Position numbers and translations under genes: made by a program | The notes under the pieces: generated by a model | Database searches by the model: none | What the model saw: the letters and a program-made list of their open reading frames with translations, nothing else | Told to the model about the DNA's origin: nothing | Assembly (NCBI GenBank): GCA_024500155.1 | Contig: CM044877.1 | Span: 15,567,501-15,631,500 of the forward strand | DNA length: 64,000 bases | Reading direction: 5' to 3' | Source of the DNA: Chenopodium formosanum | Taxonomy: Eukaryota > Streptophyta > Magnoliopsida > Caryophyllales > Amaranthaceae | Part shown: positions 10,831 to 21,837 of the stretch, piece by piece | Layout of the letters: each line of letters begins with the position of its first letter | Numbering within the stretch: position 1 is the first letter of the stretch

Positions 10831-11322
10831 TGTAGTAAGATAGACAAAAGGGTTGTTGTCTAAGGTTTCAAGATCAAGTGCTTGTCTACTTGAAAATGTG
10901 TATAGGTGGATCCAAGTCTATGTAAGAGTCAAAGGTCTAACTTTTGTTTGTGGTGAAGATATTACTAGGCTTTGGGGTATATATATCCAAGTCTATCGCA
11001 CCACCTAATTTGGCAATCCTCCAATCACCTTGATTGCATCACCCAGTTTACCAATCTTCTAATCACCCCCTCACAGACTTATACTGGTATAATTTTGTAC
11101 TTTTCATTGATTTTAATCAACATATCCATTTATTACATTAATTCCTTTGCAGCACAATCTATTCCATCAGATTTTAAGTTTGATCAATGTTATCAACTAT
11201 ACTTAATTTCATTACAAATAAAACATTAGAATTGAAATAATCTGCACATATAACATCGAATAATTTTACATTAATCACTAAGTATAGATCACCAAATTGG
11301 GGGGTCGCGCGCGGGCTAACAA
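10831..11322. other. Intergenic, no feature recognised
   Basis: AT-rich sequence after the receiver pseudogene. A short GC-rich spot (GGGGTCGCGCGCGGGC, about 11299) precedes the MITE. No gene signal was seen. Confidence 0.4.
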
Positions 11323-11427
11323 CTAGTACTCCTTCCGTGTTTTTTTAAGTGTTACACTTTCCATTTCCGGCCGTGTTTTTTTAAGTGTTATACTTTCTTT
11401 TTTGGAAAAAAGCTACATTAAAATATT

Positions 11428-11690
11428 ACTACCTTTGTTTCTTTTTAGTTGACACGTTTCTTTAGTCACGTTTGCCAATGCACAAATCAAAACGTTAATA
11501 TCTTTAATTACCGATAAGTAAAAATTATAAAAAGTTGATATTTTGAAAATATATACCGTAACGAATATAACAAGACCCCACATGACTATATTTTTCATTC
11601 CGTATAATTAAATCACAAAACATGGTCAAAGGGGAGTGTGTGAATAGTGCTAAAGTCAAAACGTGTCAACTAATAAGAAACGGAATCCTC
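11428..11690. mobile_element. Nested MITE
   Basis: Inverted ends TACCTTTGTTTCTTTTTAGT and ACTAATAAGAAACGGAATCC, with TTGACACG / CGTGTCAA just inside. It lies inside the larger MITE. It is a short non-coding Stowaway-like element. Confidence 0.6.
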
Positions 11691-11730
11691 TCATGGTCCC
11701 CACCCAAACTCACTACTACCTGTTTTATTA

Positions 11731-11821
11731 CTAGTTTTGTGTCCCGTGCGATGTCCGGGTTGTTTGTGGACTTTTAAGATAAAATTATATTATAATTCAA
11801 TTTGATTAAAAACAGATTTCT

Positions 11822-11876
<55 letters not shown>

Positions 11877-12188
11877 ACAAAGGCTATCTATATTTATCAA
11901 ACGTGGTACGACACTTAACGAAAAGTTAAAACACTATATGATGTTGTCTTGTGGCCTAATTATAAGTTTATTATTTGATATTTATCGAAAATAAAACTCT
12001 AAACTAACCATCTTATTCTAAAATTCTATCCTAATTTGATTGAAAATAGAATTTTTAACTAACTTTTTTATCTTACAAAATCTATTTAAATCTATTCAAG
12101 ATGGCGCGACACTTGGTGAAAAGTTGGAATGTCAAGTGTCGCTATTTTGTGATCTGGCTAAAAGTTTAGCTTTATATATTAGTTATAT
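11731..12188 (-). mobile_element. Helitron-like non-autonomous element
   Basis: Read on the minus strand, the element ends with a hairpin (CCCGGACATCGCACGGG), a short spacer and CTAG, followed by T. This is the 3' signature of Helitrons. The other end reads ACTAATATATAAAGCT, similar to the usual start. The paralogous MITE at 40532 lacks this segment, which gives an empty-site comparison. The interior holds a T53 run and the CGTGGCGCGACACTTGG motif shared with 23922-24830. Confidence 0.6.
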
Positions 12189-12592
12189 GGTATATCTTTC
12201 CTCTCACATTCATTATTTTTTAAAAAAAATATTAACCCCATTATCTTTCTTTTACAATTTTTTAATACTCTAACTACCCCACTTACCTCTTATTTTATTT
12301 ACGTCAATTAAATTGTCTAAAACTATGTGTCGGTCAAAATGTAACACTTAAAAAACACGGGGGGAGTACCTAAAGTTGCACATAAAAATTAACAAATGTA
12401 GTATTATGGAGTTATCTAGTATTTTTTTAAATGGTGCAAAAGTGTATATCATCAGTGGATAGTGGTGAATTGTGACCCACTATGTATTAAATCATGGATC
12501 TGCCACTACCTAGTTGCACTCCGTTTAAGTTCGATTTGGGTTAAGTCGGACCGGGTTGATAAGGACACCCCTACTCTCAAGTGTCGACGGGC

Positions 12593-12600
12593 TATAAATA
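12593..12600 (+). promoter_or_regulatory. TATA box of the small secreted-peptide gene
   Basis: TATAAATA lies 47 bp before an upstream in-frame ATG (12640) and 74 bp before the preferred ATG (12667). That spacing is normal for a plant core promoter with a short 5' UTR. Confidence 0.6.
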
Positions 12601-12666
12601 ATGCATGTTTGAGTCTTTCACAGAGACAAAATAAGTAGGATGATCTATGTCATAAAAAAAAGTAGG

Positions 12667-14657
12667 ATGATCTCATCAAAATCAGTTTATCTTGTTGGCA
12701 TCCTTCTAGCCTTCACTCTTCTCTTCTCCTCTGCGGTTTCAACTCGACTCCTGGTTGAGTCTGACCGCTACAACCTACATACTGGTGAGTTTTTTTTTTT
12801 TTTTTTTTTTTTTTGACAGAGGTTTATTATTTTAGCATACTCGTAACTTATACGAGTAATTTTATTTCTGTAAATAATAATAAGTGGTAGATTCAGGATT
12901 TGTGAAATAGGGGTACGAAATGAATTTCAATAAAAAAAATTTTACGAAGTAATGTGAATTGCAACAATTTTTTCCTAACTAAATTATGAGTTAATAAATC
13001 ATAAGTCATTTTACTGTGTTTTACTAATTGTGTTTACAATACATCCCATCCTTCGATGATAAATCTTATTATTGAGTAAATAAATATGTTTGCGGAAAAA
13101 AAAAAATTATGTAAGAGACCAGTCATTTGGAATAACAGGTCTCTTTGATCGAAAAATACTGCGGCGTGCTTTTTTGTTGCTTTGGCTTACTACATAACAG
13201 GATCTAAGAGACCATCTATTTGATAAAGACGGTCTCTCTTCTTACCAGACTTTTTTTTTTGGGACAGAATGGGGGTACAACTATAACTCTATGTTTTCCC
13301 CTAGATGCGCCACTGATAATGATGCCTATATAAAAAGAAATTAATAGATTTTTTTATAATAAAAATGAAAAACTAAACATGGCAACAAGATAATAATTAT
13401 TCCTTAGTATTTTTTTTTTTTTTTTTTTGAAAGATCATTGTTCCTTTGTATTTTGAACCAGTTAATTTTTTTCCTAAGATAACATGTATGATTAACGCTT
13501 TGTTTAGATAGCAAAGAAGGAAGGGAAGGAAGGGGAGGGGAAAATGAGGAAGGGGGGAGGGGAAAAGGGGGAAAGGGGAGGTGAGCTCCATTTTTCCTCC
13601 AAATCTCTCCAATTTTAAAGGAATTATTTTTATTAACAAGAGAGGGAATATGGATCCCTCCCTTTCCTTCCCCTTCCCAAACAAGAGAGTTTGTCCCATC
13701 TTCCTTTCTCTTCTCTTCTTTTCCTTCCATTTCTTTCTATCCAAACAAAGTGTAAAGAGAGTAGTTGTTTTTGTTAATTTTAAAAAGCATGTTTTTATAA
13801 TTAAGAAAAGCAATTTTTGAAAGTTGATATATATTTTTGTTTTTTGAAAAAATAAAACAGTTTTTATTGACGGTTATTTTTTTTAATGTGTCATGAGTAA
13901 TTAGGTCCTGTTTTGTTTACCTAATTTTCACTTATTTTAGGGTTAATAAATTCATATAAGTTCACATAAGAGTTAATAAGTTCAGATAAGTTTAGATAAA
14001 ATAAGTGCAGATAAATTGTGATAAGGGTTAATCAGGGCTACCCAAGTTCAATTTATAACTAAAATAAGTTCTAATAAGGGTTAATAATTTTAGATAAATT
14101 CAAATAAGATCACATAAGTAAAAATTAGGTGAATAGAACGTACCCTTAGTTTCAAGGGTAATTTTTTTCTTTTATAGGAATAAGTGTTGGTTATTATAGG
14201 TTCGAAAAATATTTAATTTTTAAAAGATATGTAGATTTGCATTTTTAGAGAGAAATTTTGAAAAAGTCAAATTTATCAAACAAAATACCTTTTTTCTTAT
14301 TTTATTATCTATTTTATTTTTTGACGCAACTTACTCTTATCATTTTTATTTTATCTATTGGAGTATTACGGATTTACGAATATCAGTTTTGGTTGCAAAT
14401 AAAAAGAGAAAAAAAAAAAAACATGTAATGCGACATATATTAATGGTTACAAGTAGCTTCTAGAGTTAAAACCTCGGGTTTAAGTACGAAATGTCTTGAA
14501 ACTACACTTATAAAACTCTCACTTTTGTTTACCAGAGTCCAAGGATGGGCGCAAATCTACAACAGGTCGCCATTTACTTGAAGCTAGTTACCCGGAGTAT
14601 ATACCAGATCCATATTATGTTCCTCCTGGTGGATATAGCGGTCAGACCCCTCCCTAG
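12667..14657 (+). CDS. Small secreted-peptide precursor, 79 aa, two exons
   Basis: Exons 12667-12784 and 14536-14657 join in phase (T-E across GAG) with a GTGAGT donor and a CCAG acceptor, giving an open 79-aa protein. Residues 1-26 form a textbook signal peptide: basic start, then a hydrophobic core VGILLAFTLLFSSAVS. The mature part is charged, then ends with a Tyr/Pro/Gly-rich tail, YPEYIPDPYYVPPGGYSG and QTPP. Two related blocks, RLLVESDRY and RHLLEASYPEY, each begin with an R-x-L-L type site of the kind used by subtilases, so a tail of about 25 residues might be released. There is no cysteine, so it is not a defensin type. An in-frame upstream ATG at 12640 would add nine residues; the internal start gives the better signal peptide. 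The 1.75 kb intron is full of MITEs. I do not recognise the family, and hormone-like activity is only an inference. Confidence 0.68.
12886..13313. mobile_element. Possible MITE in the peptide-gene intron
   Basis: AGTGGTAGATTCAGGATT at the left pairs imperfectly with the complement of CCCCTAGATGCGCCACT at the right. The interior contains an inverted pair around GAGACCAGTCATTTGG / GAGACCATCTATTTG. Ends are uncertain. Confidence 0.35.
13496..13757. mobile_element. Purine/pyrimidine-rich foldback MITE
   Basis: Left end ACGCTTTGTTTAGATAG and right end CTATCCAAACAAAGTGT are inverted repeats. The left half is almost pure purine (GGAAGGGGAGGGG) and the right half pure pyrimidine, so the element folds back on itself. 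Long low-complexity frames across it on both strands are artefacts. Confidence 0.65.
13908..14152. mobile_element. MITE with AGGTCCTGTT / GAACGTACCCT ends
   Basis: TTAGGTCCTGTTTTGTTTACCTAATTTT pairs with AAAATTAGGTGAATAGAACGTACCCTTA. The interior is made of ATAAGTTCA-type repeats. It is a PIF/Harbinger-like MITE in the second half of the intron. Confidence 0.6.
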
Positions 14658-14834
14658 TGCTTGACGCTTTGAATGATTTGATTATGAATGTGAACTTTTA
14701 AGTTTATCGATCTCAGGTTGATACATAATTAAATCGATTGCTTCACAAGTTTGATTTGCCATAGAATGAATTTTTCATTTCAAGTTGTGTAAGGAAATAA
14801 TGATGCAATGTTCGATAAATTATACAAGTATATA

Positions 14835-14870
14835 CTAGCTTGTACCCGTACTATGCACGGCAGCACGGGA
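14835..14870 (-). mobile_element. Helitron-like 3' terminus
   Basis: Read on the minus strand: hairpin CCGTGCATAGTACGGG, spacer, then CTAG followed by T. This matches the terminus of the other Helitron-like elements in the window. The opposite end was not located, so its extent is unknown. It may include the B3-domain fragment at 15572. Confidence 0.4.
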
Positions 14871-15571
14871 TATATGTTATACGGAATGATTTTGTTTTTC
14901 ATGTTTAATTTTTTTTGTTTTTTATTTATTTATTTTTTTTTATTTGTTTTTGTATAGTTTTTCTTTTTTTTTTTTTTTTTTTTTTTTTGAATAGTTGAAT
15001 TAAGGTAGTTAATGAATTGTTTTTGGAGAATAACAATGTTAGTAGTAGTTTTATTTTTAGAAATTTTCAACATTGATCCTCGATTTGTGAGTCACAGAAA
15101 TGCTGAAATGGTAATCCTCTTAAAAATAAATTATATAAAGTATGGCCCTATCCCTAAAAAGTTTAAGAAAACTCTTATGAATAGATGGACACTTATATCC
15201 CTAAAAATATTCTTTTACATAATTACCCCCATTTGATTTCAAGGTTGTTTTAAATTAAGCCTTTTTCTATAAAAAAAAAAATAAAAGACTTTCTTTAATA
15301 ACCTCTATTGTTTCTATATAAGGTTGAATCATATGTCAATAACTTATATTTTTTTCTTCTATACAATAATCTTGAAGACAATGGTTGATTTCTTCGAAAA
15401 TATGGCAAAATGTTATGTTAATTTTAGACCAATTTATGGGCTTAGTTTGGTAAATACATTAATTTTTATGTTTATACATTTGTTTTGTGTTTTAATAAAT
15501 ATTTAATGTTATCATTCTTTTTTGGGTGTTTTTTTTTTATTATTTTTTTAATTTTTTAATTTTTATAATTC
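14871..15571. other. AT-rich spacer
   Basis: Long T-runs and AT-rich sequence with short unsupported frames. No gene is recognised. Confidence 0.4.
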
Positions 15572-15876
15572 AGCCGCTTCCTGCAAAATGGAAAAGTTGT
15601 CTTTTAAGATTCACAGGTCTAGTTAGAGTCTGTCGTGGGAATAATGGCAGATTTTGGGAGGTAAGAGTAATAAGCGTAGCACAAAATACAAGAAGTTGTG
15701 ATGGTTGTTTTGTTGATGATGGATGAACAAGCTTTGTAGCATCCAATAATAATATTGTTGTTGGAGAAAGACTGGATATTAATCACAATATGATTCAAAT
15801 TTTTATATTAGAGTTTTTAATGCTGATGGTAATGAAAGAATTCATACTGAAGCTGAAAATGGTATTTATGTATAAG
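15572..15876 (+). pseudogene. B3 DNA-binding domain protein, fragment
   Basis: The reading LPAKWKSCLLRFTGLVRVC, GRFWEVRV, CDGCFVDDG, TSFVASNNNIVVGERL and, in a shifted frame, DSNFYIRVFNADGNERIHTE matches the order of strands in a plant B3 domain (start of barrel, W-V motif, F-V...NN...GD/E turn, final F-x-V-R-V-F strand). A TGA replaces the Trp codon usual in G-W-x-x-F (about 15722), and a frameshift follows before the last strand. Only one domain is present and no start or flanking exon is seen, so this is a relic of a transcription-factor gene. Confidence 0.6.
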
Positions 15877-16586
15877 TTTAATTATTAATGTAACACCCTC
15901 AAATCTCCCTCTATAGAAATACTAGAAAAATACGTATAATTATATCGTAGAGATAGACCTAGGCGTATTACCGCCGCGTGATTACGCAAAGCTACCAAAC
16001 TTACTAAATAAAACCAATACTTTGCAGCGGAAACTTCAATACTCTTTTATTAAATAAACTATAATAGTAACCATGCATTGTCATGAGTACTCATAAATAA
16101 AAACAAGAACCGACATTCCTAATCTAGGTGAAGACATTCCTGGGACTCCAAATGTTCACATATTGACTTCACCTGAAATTAGTCAATAATGCTTACCATT
16201 AAGGTAAACAGGGCGAACCAAAACAAATAGGAAATACGGATTAGCAAAATATGCTAACTACGATAAGTGCAAGATAACTAAATTCAATTTAGTAGAAAAC
16301 ATGCTTTTAAAACCAATTCCAATAATTAACTAATAATTCTAATTCATGATTCAAAACCAATTCCAATATTTCAATAATAATCAATAAAACCAATTCCTTT
16401 AAATTTTTAATTCCTCGGCCAAGTGTGCACACCCCTCAAGCTAGTCTCCTTATATTACAAGGCTATTCTCGAGGAAAGACTCGATTATACAAAGTCCAAA
16501 GTCTTATCAAATAAACCAAATCCACATAGTGGGATTGCTAACATGCTTATAAAGCTTTAATAATAATTATTCAATAATTCAATAAA

Positions 16587-17688
16587 GGAAAATTGTAATC
16601 TAATAATCCCACCTTTAGTCGGTCTTCCATAAACAATCCCACCTTTTAAAATTTCATTAACAATCCCACCTTTAACATGGATCTTCCATTAACGATCTTT
16701 TTGACCTATTACCGGTTAAACCGGTAAAACTTTTTTTATTTTTTTAATTCATCTCCTCCCACCTCCCTCCATGTTTACCATCTGAGCCACCCAAACCTAC
16801 CTCCTCAACTCCTCACTCCTTACCAGCCACCGGTCACCCAGCACCAAGCACAACCCTCACAAAACCCCACCAGCAACCCCTTACCAGTTACCACCCACGC
16901 ACTCCTCCACTTGCAACCCTCTTACACCCACGCACTCCTCCACCAGCAACCCCCTAATAACACCCACGCATTCCTCCACCAACCATGAATTCTTTCGTCG
17001 CGGCAAGTTCAATCCACCATCCCAACCATTTCCCCTGGCTAGCCCCACCCCGCCCTCACCTTAGCTGAAACCCGACCCTATTTGAAACCCTAACCCCCAC
17101 ATGAACTGAACATCATCACCCAAAACCATATTTCGCGTGTGAAATTGTACGGTATGAATGAAATTGAATTAATCCAACTGCCATGATTGAGCTTAATTAA
17201 ACCATTGATGAAAGATGTTGAGGATCGCTGATGATGATGCGTGGTGATAATGAATTGCACTACCAAGAAGAAACACGTGTGGTAATGATGATGCGTGGTG
17301 ATGATTGAATCAATCACTCGCCCATTAGGGTTGCCGGGGAAGAGATGATGCCTGAGTTGGGTTGCCGGGGAATTGAAGGAATGCGGCTGCTACAGTGATG
17401 TGGAGGGGCGATGACGACGCCTGAGTTTGGTTGCCAGGAAGGGTTGCGGCAGTGGTTCTTTTTTTTTTTTTTTTTTTTTTTTTGTAATTGGAAAAAAAAT
17501 AGAATAAACCTATTAAACATCGACACGTGTCATAAAACCTAAGAAAACCGGTTACCAAAACGATTCAATCGGTCAGGGATCGTTAATGGAAGATCCATGT
17601 TAAAGGTGGGATTATTTCTGGAATTTCAAAAGGTGGGATTGTTTATGGAAGACCGACTAAATGTGGGATTATTAGATTACATTTTTCC
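16587..17688. mobile_element. MULE-like element with long TIRs, possible Pack-MULE
   Basis: Termini GGAAAATTGTAATCTAATAA and its near complement TTATTAGATTACATTTTTCC begin inverted repeats that extend about 150 bp each side, including CCCACCTTTAGTCGG / CCGACTAAATGTGGG. The 9-bp flanks are TTCAATAAA (16578-16586) and TTCAAAAAA (17689-17697), an 8/9 match, as for Mutator-like elements. The middle (16760-17450) is much richer in G+C and Pro-type codons (CCACC, CCAGC) than its surroundings, which suggests captured host sequence. No transposase is present. Confidence 0.78.
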
Positions 17689-17789
17689 TTCAAAAAATCC
17701 TTTTTTAATAATTCCAATATAATTCAAACTCCTTTTATTAAATTCCACATGCTTCCAAAATCAAACCTATTATTAATATTATTATTTAT

Positions 17790-18058
17790 TAAATATATTT
17801 TAAATAATATTATTATTATTCACTATTATTATTATTATTATTATTAAATATTAATTATTTTTATAATAATTCAATATCAATTATTTTTATAATAATTCAA
17901 TATTAATTATTATTATTAAATATTAATTATTTTTATAATAATTCAATATCAATTATTTTTATAATAATTCAATATTAATTATTATTATTATTAAATATTA
18001 ATTATTTAATATTTTTATTAAATATTAATAATTATTATTATAATAATTCAATTATAAT
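17790..18058. repeat. AT-rich tandem repeat
   Basis: Repeated units resembling AATAATTCAATATTAATTAT, each about 50 bp, occur four or five times with small differences, together with (ATT)n runs. Confidence 0.8.
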
Positions 18059-18159
18059 TGAGTATCATTTTTAAGCAGAGCAGAGCACAAGATCTCTAAA
18101 GAACGAGGTCTAATTGTGTTATTTGAATTGCATTTGGCATGTTGAAGTTTTCCTTCAAC

Positions 18160-18575
18160 AAGACTAACCAATGTTTTTACTGAAGCCTTTGAGTACGGAG
18201 TGACTAACCAAACCATTAAATCTATTCAATCTGAATGAAGAGTTATGCACTTTTGGTATTCACTTTCCAAAAAAAATACATTACAAGACTTAGGCCCTAT
18301 TCACTTCACCTAAAAAAATAATATTCAATAAAAATAATTTCAGTTCATTAAAATTAATTTCAGTTCAGTAAAAATAAGTTCAGTTCAGCAAAAATAATTT
18401 CACATCAATAAAAATCAGTAAATTTAAAGAAGAGATATAACAACAATTCAGTATAAAAAAAAAAAAAATCAGTTCAACAAAAATAATTTCAATTCAACAA
18501 AAAATAATGTGAAATAAACGGGCCTTATATTATACTACATAATGTTTCACCCAAAAACTTGCAAATTTTATATTT
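18160..18575 (+). repeat. Inverted duplication, arm A, outer part
   Basis: The sequence from about 18160 to 18575 is the reverse complement of 36783-36920 joined to 28820-29066. For example, CACTTTTGGTATTCACTTT, and the stretch GTTTCACCCAAAAACTTGC at 18545 also found inverted near 28830. It contains a Harbinger-like MITE at 18294-18524. The arm continues at 23152-23690 once the elements at 18576-23143 are removed. Confidence 0.85.
18294..18524. mobile_element. Harbinger-like MITE (arm A copy)
   Basis: GGCCCTATTCACTTCACC at the left pairs with GTGAAATAAACGGGCC at the right, flanked by TTA on both sides. The interior carries TTCAGTTCAGTAAAAATAA-type repeats. The copy in arm B (28857-29066) is split by an LTR retrotransposon. 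Confidence 0.75.
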
Positions 18576-18619
18576 GGGTTTTTCTAAGCTATACCCCTAA
18601 GTAGAGGTGGCCAGTGGGC

Positions 18620-18985
18620 CGGGTTGGACCCAGCCCACCCTGACCCGCACGGCTGGTGGGTCAAATGGGTCCAGCCCGGATCCGACTCGGCACAACCCGG
18701 CACAACCCGTTTGAAAAGGTGGGTGCGTCGTGGGTCCAAAAATTCTAGGCCAGCCCATTTCGACCCAGCCCATTTTGACCCACATGATTCGGCCCAACTC
18801 GTTCAACCCATTTCGACCCACGTGATTCGACCCACCCAACCCACGAACCCACCCAACCTGACCCATCACGCACGGCCCACCCAACCCACCAACCCGCACA
18901 ACCCGCCAGCCCACCCAACCCGCCAACCCGCACAACCCACCAACCCGCCCAACCCGCACAACCCGCCCAACCCGCCTAGCCTAAC
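18620..18985. repeat. Left subterminal repeat array of the hAT element
   Basis: Many copies of ACCCGCCCAACCCGCACAAC-like units. These give spurious long frames on both strands. They probably act as transposase-binding sites. Confidence 0.8.
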
Positions 18986-19096
18986 AGCCATATTCCAAAT
19001 AATTTTCAAAACTAACGGCTACTTTTTTTTTGAATTTGATGAAGAATGTTAACGGCTAGTTTTTTTGTATTGTATGATCATCCCCTCAATTTTTCT

Positions 19097-19104
19097 TATA
19101 AATA
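19097..19104 (+). promoter_or_regulatory. TATA box of the hAT transposase gene
   Basis: TATAAATA, about 238 bp before the start codon at 19335. The leader holds CT-rich and A-rich runs. Confidence 0.55.
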
Positions 19105-19334
19105 CCAATTCCATTTCATTGAAATTTCCACACAACTCAAGCTTTCTTTCTCTCTTACTCAAAAATTCTTAATTGTTCTCAAATTCTCAAGTGTTATTTA
19201 GTGTTATATAGAGTTTTATTTTTGTTAAAAAAAATCTCCTTACTATTATTATTAGTATTCTTAAGATTCTAAAAAAAAAAAAAAAAAAAAAAAGTTCTTC
19301 TCCATATTATAATTAGTAATCATAAAAAAAAAAA

Positions 19335-21837
19335 ATGGGCTCAAGAGGAGGAATGGGAAGGAGTCAAAGTGGTGGTCGAAGTGGTGGCCAAAGGAGTGGT
19401 GGTGCAAATTTTTCGTATGAAATTAATACGGAAAATTTAAACCAATTTGTCAATGAATATGGAGATTATGGTTTAGGAGATGGGCAAAATATTCAAACGT
19501 CTCCACCACAACATTTCTCCCACCAATCATCGAGTTCAACTATGCCACCTCCATCGCAACCAACATCACAACCAACATCTCAACCTTCATCTCAAGGTAA
19601 TTTCTAATTTAATTTTTATTGTTATGAATATTTGAAAAAAACTATTATTAATGATTATAAAGTTCGTTTAGTTCCAATTTTCTATGATTTATAATTACCA
19701 TGAAAAATGCGTTTAAATAATTATAATTAAAATATTTAAAATTTAAAAGCTTATTTTCATGAATAGCGTTTAAAAATTAATTTCAATAATTTGATTTATG
19801 AAAGGTGGTGGCGGTGAAAGTAGAGGTCGAGGACACACTTCTTGGGTGTGGAAACATTTTGACGGTGTTGACGTCACACCCCCGGGATGGCAACCCGGTC
19901 AACCAAAGAGGTTCACGTATACATGCCTAGTTTGCAAGGCGCTAGGTGCAAATGACAAGTCATATAGTTGGAAAACGGGAGATGGAACCGGAACCTTTAG
20001 TCGGCATTTGCAAAATAAACACGACTTGTTCGAAAATGGCCCCCGTCCTTCGGGGGGTAAGTTGCCCGTCCAAACACAATTGGGTGGATACATGAACCAT
20101 TTACCCGGCGGAGGTACACCTTTCATTTATAATAAAGATAGAATGATTGATGAAATGAGTACTTTAGTTATTGCTAATGAATACCCTTTTAGTTACGGTG
20201 AAAATGCAAACGTTGAGCATTTTAATAAAGTTGCATTACAACCTGCATTTACTCGTGTCCCCCGAAATACCCTAAGACGTTATACACAAACTTCTTATTA
20301 TAAGTATAGGAGTGGTTTGCTTGAATTATTTCGTACTTTTGATGGTCGTGTTAGTTTTACAAGTGATGCATGGACTTCTAGTTTTGGCGAACCTTTTCTT
20401 TGCATTACTGCTCATTGGGTGGATGATGATTGGTTTATTCAAAATTGTATACTATGTTTTCAAGCTATGGAAGAAAGGCATACCGGTTTTAACATCAAAG
20501 TTCGTATTTTGGATTGTTTAAAAGAATTTCACTTGAATAATAAAGTTTTTTCTTTGTCTCTTGATAATGCAACTGCAAACACAAAGTGTATTGACTATTT
20601 GAAAAATGACTCCGAGTTGCATTTGTTGTTGGGTGGTAGTCTCTTGCATGTTAGATGTTGTGCTCATATTTTGAATTTGTCTGTTCAAGAGGGTCTCGCT
20701 GAGTTGCAACCATTGCTAAACCCAATTAGAACAGTTATAAAATGGATTAGGATTACTCAGTCAGTTAGAAGAAAGTACATAGCTATGTGTAAAGAGAGAG
20801 GTCTTAAGAAAAGACAATGGTCTATTGATACCCCTACCCGTTGGAATTCTACTTTCAATTTGTTGAATGGTGCTATAAAGTATCGTGACATTTTAACCCA
20901 ACTTTACAATGAGACTCGTGTTGATCCTACTGAGTTAATAACCGAAAGTCATTGGACTAATGCTTCTTTTGTTCGTGATGTTTTAAATGCTTTTGATAAT
21001 GCAACTCATATTTTCTCTTATATTTATGAGCCTAACATTCATTTAGTCATAATTGAGTGTGTTAAAGTTGTTCACACCATCGAAGAGCATATGAAGATTG
21101 ATGGACTTCGTCCCGTTCTTGATAGCATGAAACGAAAGTGGCATACTTATTTTAGTGAATTTCCAATTATTTATGGAATTGCTGCTATGCTTGACCCCGG
21201 TGTCAAAGCTGAAGGTTTGGAAAATCTTTTAGAATTTTATTATACGAGTTTAAGTATCGATTATGATGTTAGTGAATATATTAACAAATGCAAATCTGTT
21301 TTGGGAGACCTTTATGATCAGTATGCATCTATTTATGGTTTTGATTTAGCAACACCAACTACTACTAGCACTTCCGATTCCAGATTTGGTTTTCTTGATA
21401 AAGTTATGAAAAAAAAACACAAAGCATCTACATCATTCTCATCATCATCTTCTTCAACACTTGCTATTAATGATTATTTGTCATATCAACATGAGACCAA
21501 CAACAACTTTCAAATTATAAAATGGTGGCAAGAACATCAAAAAAGTTTTCCTATATTGGCGAGAATTGCAAAAGATATACTTGCAGTTCCCGCTTCATCC
21601 GTTGCTTCCGAGTCTGCTTTTAGTGCAGGTAGAAGAGTGTTAGATGAAAAAAGATCTCGCTTAACTCCGGAAAGCATTCAAATTTGTGTTTGTAAGAAAG
21701 ATTGGGATCAAGATGAAAGAAGAACTCAAGGTTTAAAGGAAGACGAAGACGATGAAGATGATCCTGTGATGATATTGGAGTCGTCAACGGATGATGCAGC
21801 TTCCGGGGATGATGATGCAACAAACATGGGTGGCTAG
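19335..21837 (+). CDS. hAT transposase, BED zinc finger type (two exons)
   Basis: Exons 19335-19596 and 19805-21837 join in phase (G|GT) with GTAATT donor and AAAG acceptor to give 764 residues without a stop. Exon 1 is a Gly/Ser/Gln-rich tail. Exon 2 starts with a BED finger: SWVWKHFDG, CLVCKALG, then SWKTGDGTGTFSRHLQNKH supplying the C2H2 ligands. The RNase-H-like core shows FTSDAWTS (catalytic Asp), SLDNATAN, RCCAHILNLSVQEGL and TPTRWNSTFNLL. The C-terminal hATC dimerisation region shows FPILARIAKDILAVPAS, SVASESAFSAGRRV and RSRLTPESI. An acidic tail (EDEDDEDD) ends the protein. It would bind the subterminal repeats and cut and paste the element in the nucleus. It resembles RICESLEEPER-type proteins but sits between transposon ends, so it is a transposase rather than a domesticated gene. 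Confidence 0.93.

Larger units (their letters stand above)
11323..12368. mobile_element. Stowaway-like MITE with two nested insertions
   Basis: Terminal inverted repeats TACTCCTTCCGTGTTTTTTT (left) and AAAAAACACGGGGGGAGTAC (right). The same family occurs at 40532-40862 at about 330 bp. Alignment by eye to that copy shows two insertions here: a smaller inverted-repeat element at about 11428-11690 and a Helitron-like element at 11731-12188. A TA target duplication is consistent with Tc1/mariner MITEs. Confidence 0.75.
15889..18060. mobile_element. LTR-like block interrupted by a MULE-like element
   Basis: It starts TGTAACACCCTCAAATCTCCCT and has the phrase TATTACCGCCGCGTGATTACG, close to the end sequences of the 2,839-bp LTRs at 29067 and 33939 (TGTAACACCCC..., TGTTACCGCCACGTG). 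The far end was not found. It is probably a diverged or truncated LTR of the same broad family, cut by the element at 16587-17688 and ending in AT-rich tandem repeats. Confidence 0.4.

Noticed and set aside
13397..13813. Overlapping frames on both strands rich in Lys/Glu and Pro/Phe
   Set aside because: They lie over a purine/pyrimidine foldback MITE; low complexity only.
17090..17558. His-rich and Lys-run minus-strand frames
   Set aside because: Inside the MULE-like element; low complexity and a T-run. Kept only as a hint of captured sequence.
18597..19052. Long Pro/His/Gly-rich frames on both strands
   Set aside because: Translation of the hAT subterminal repeat array.
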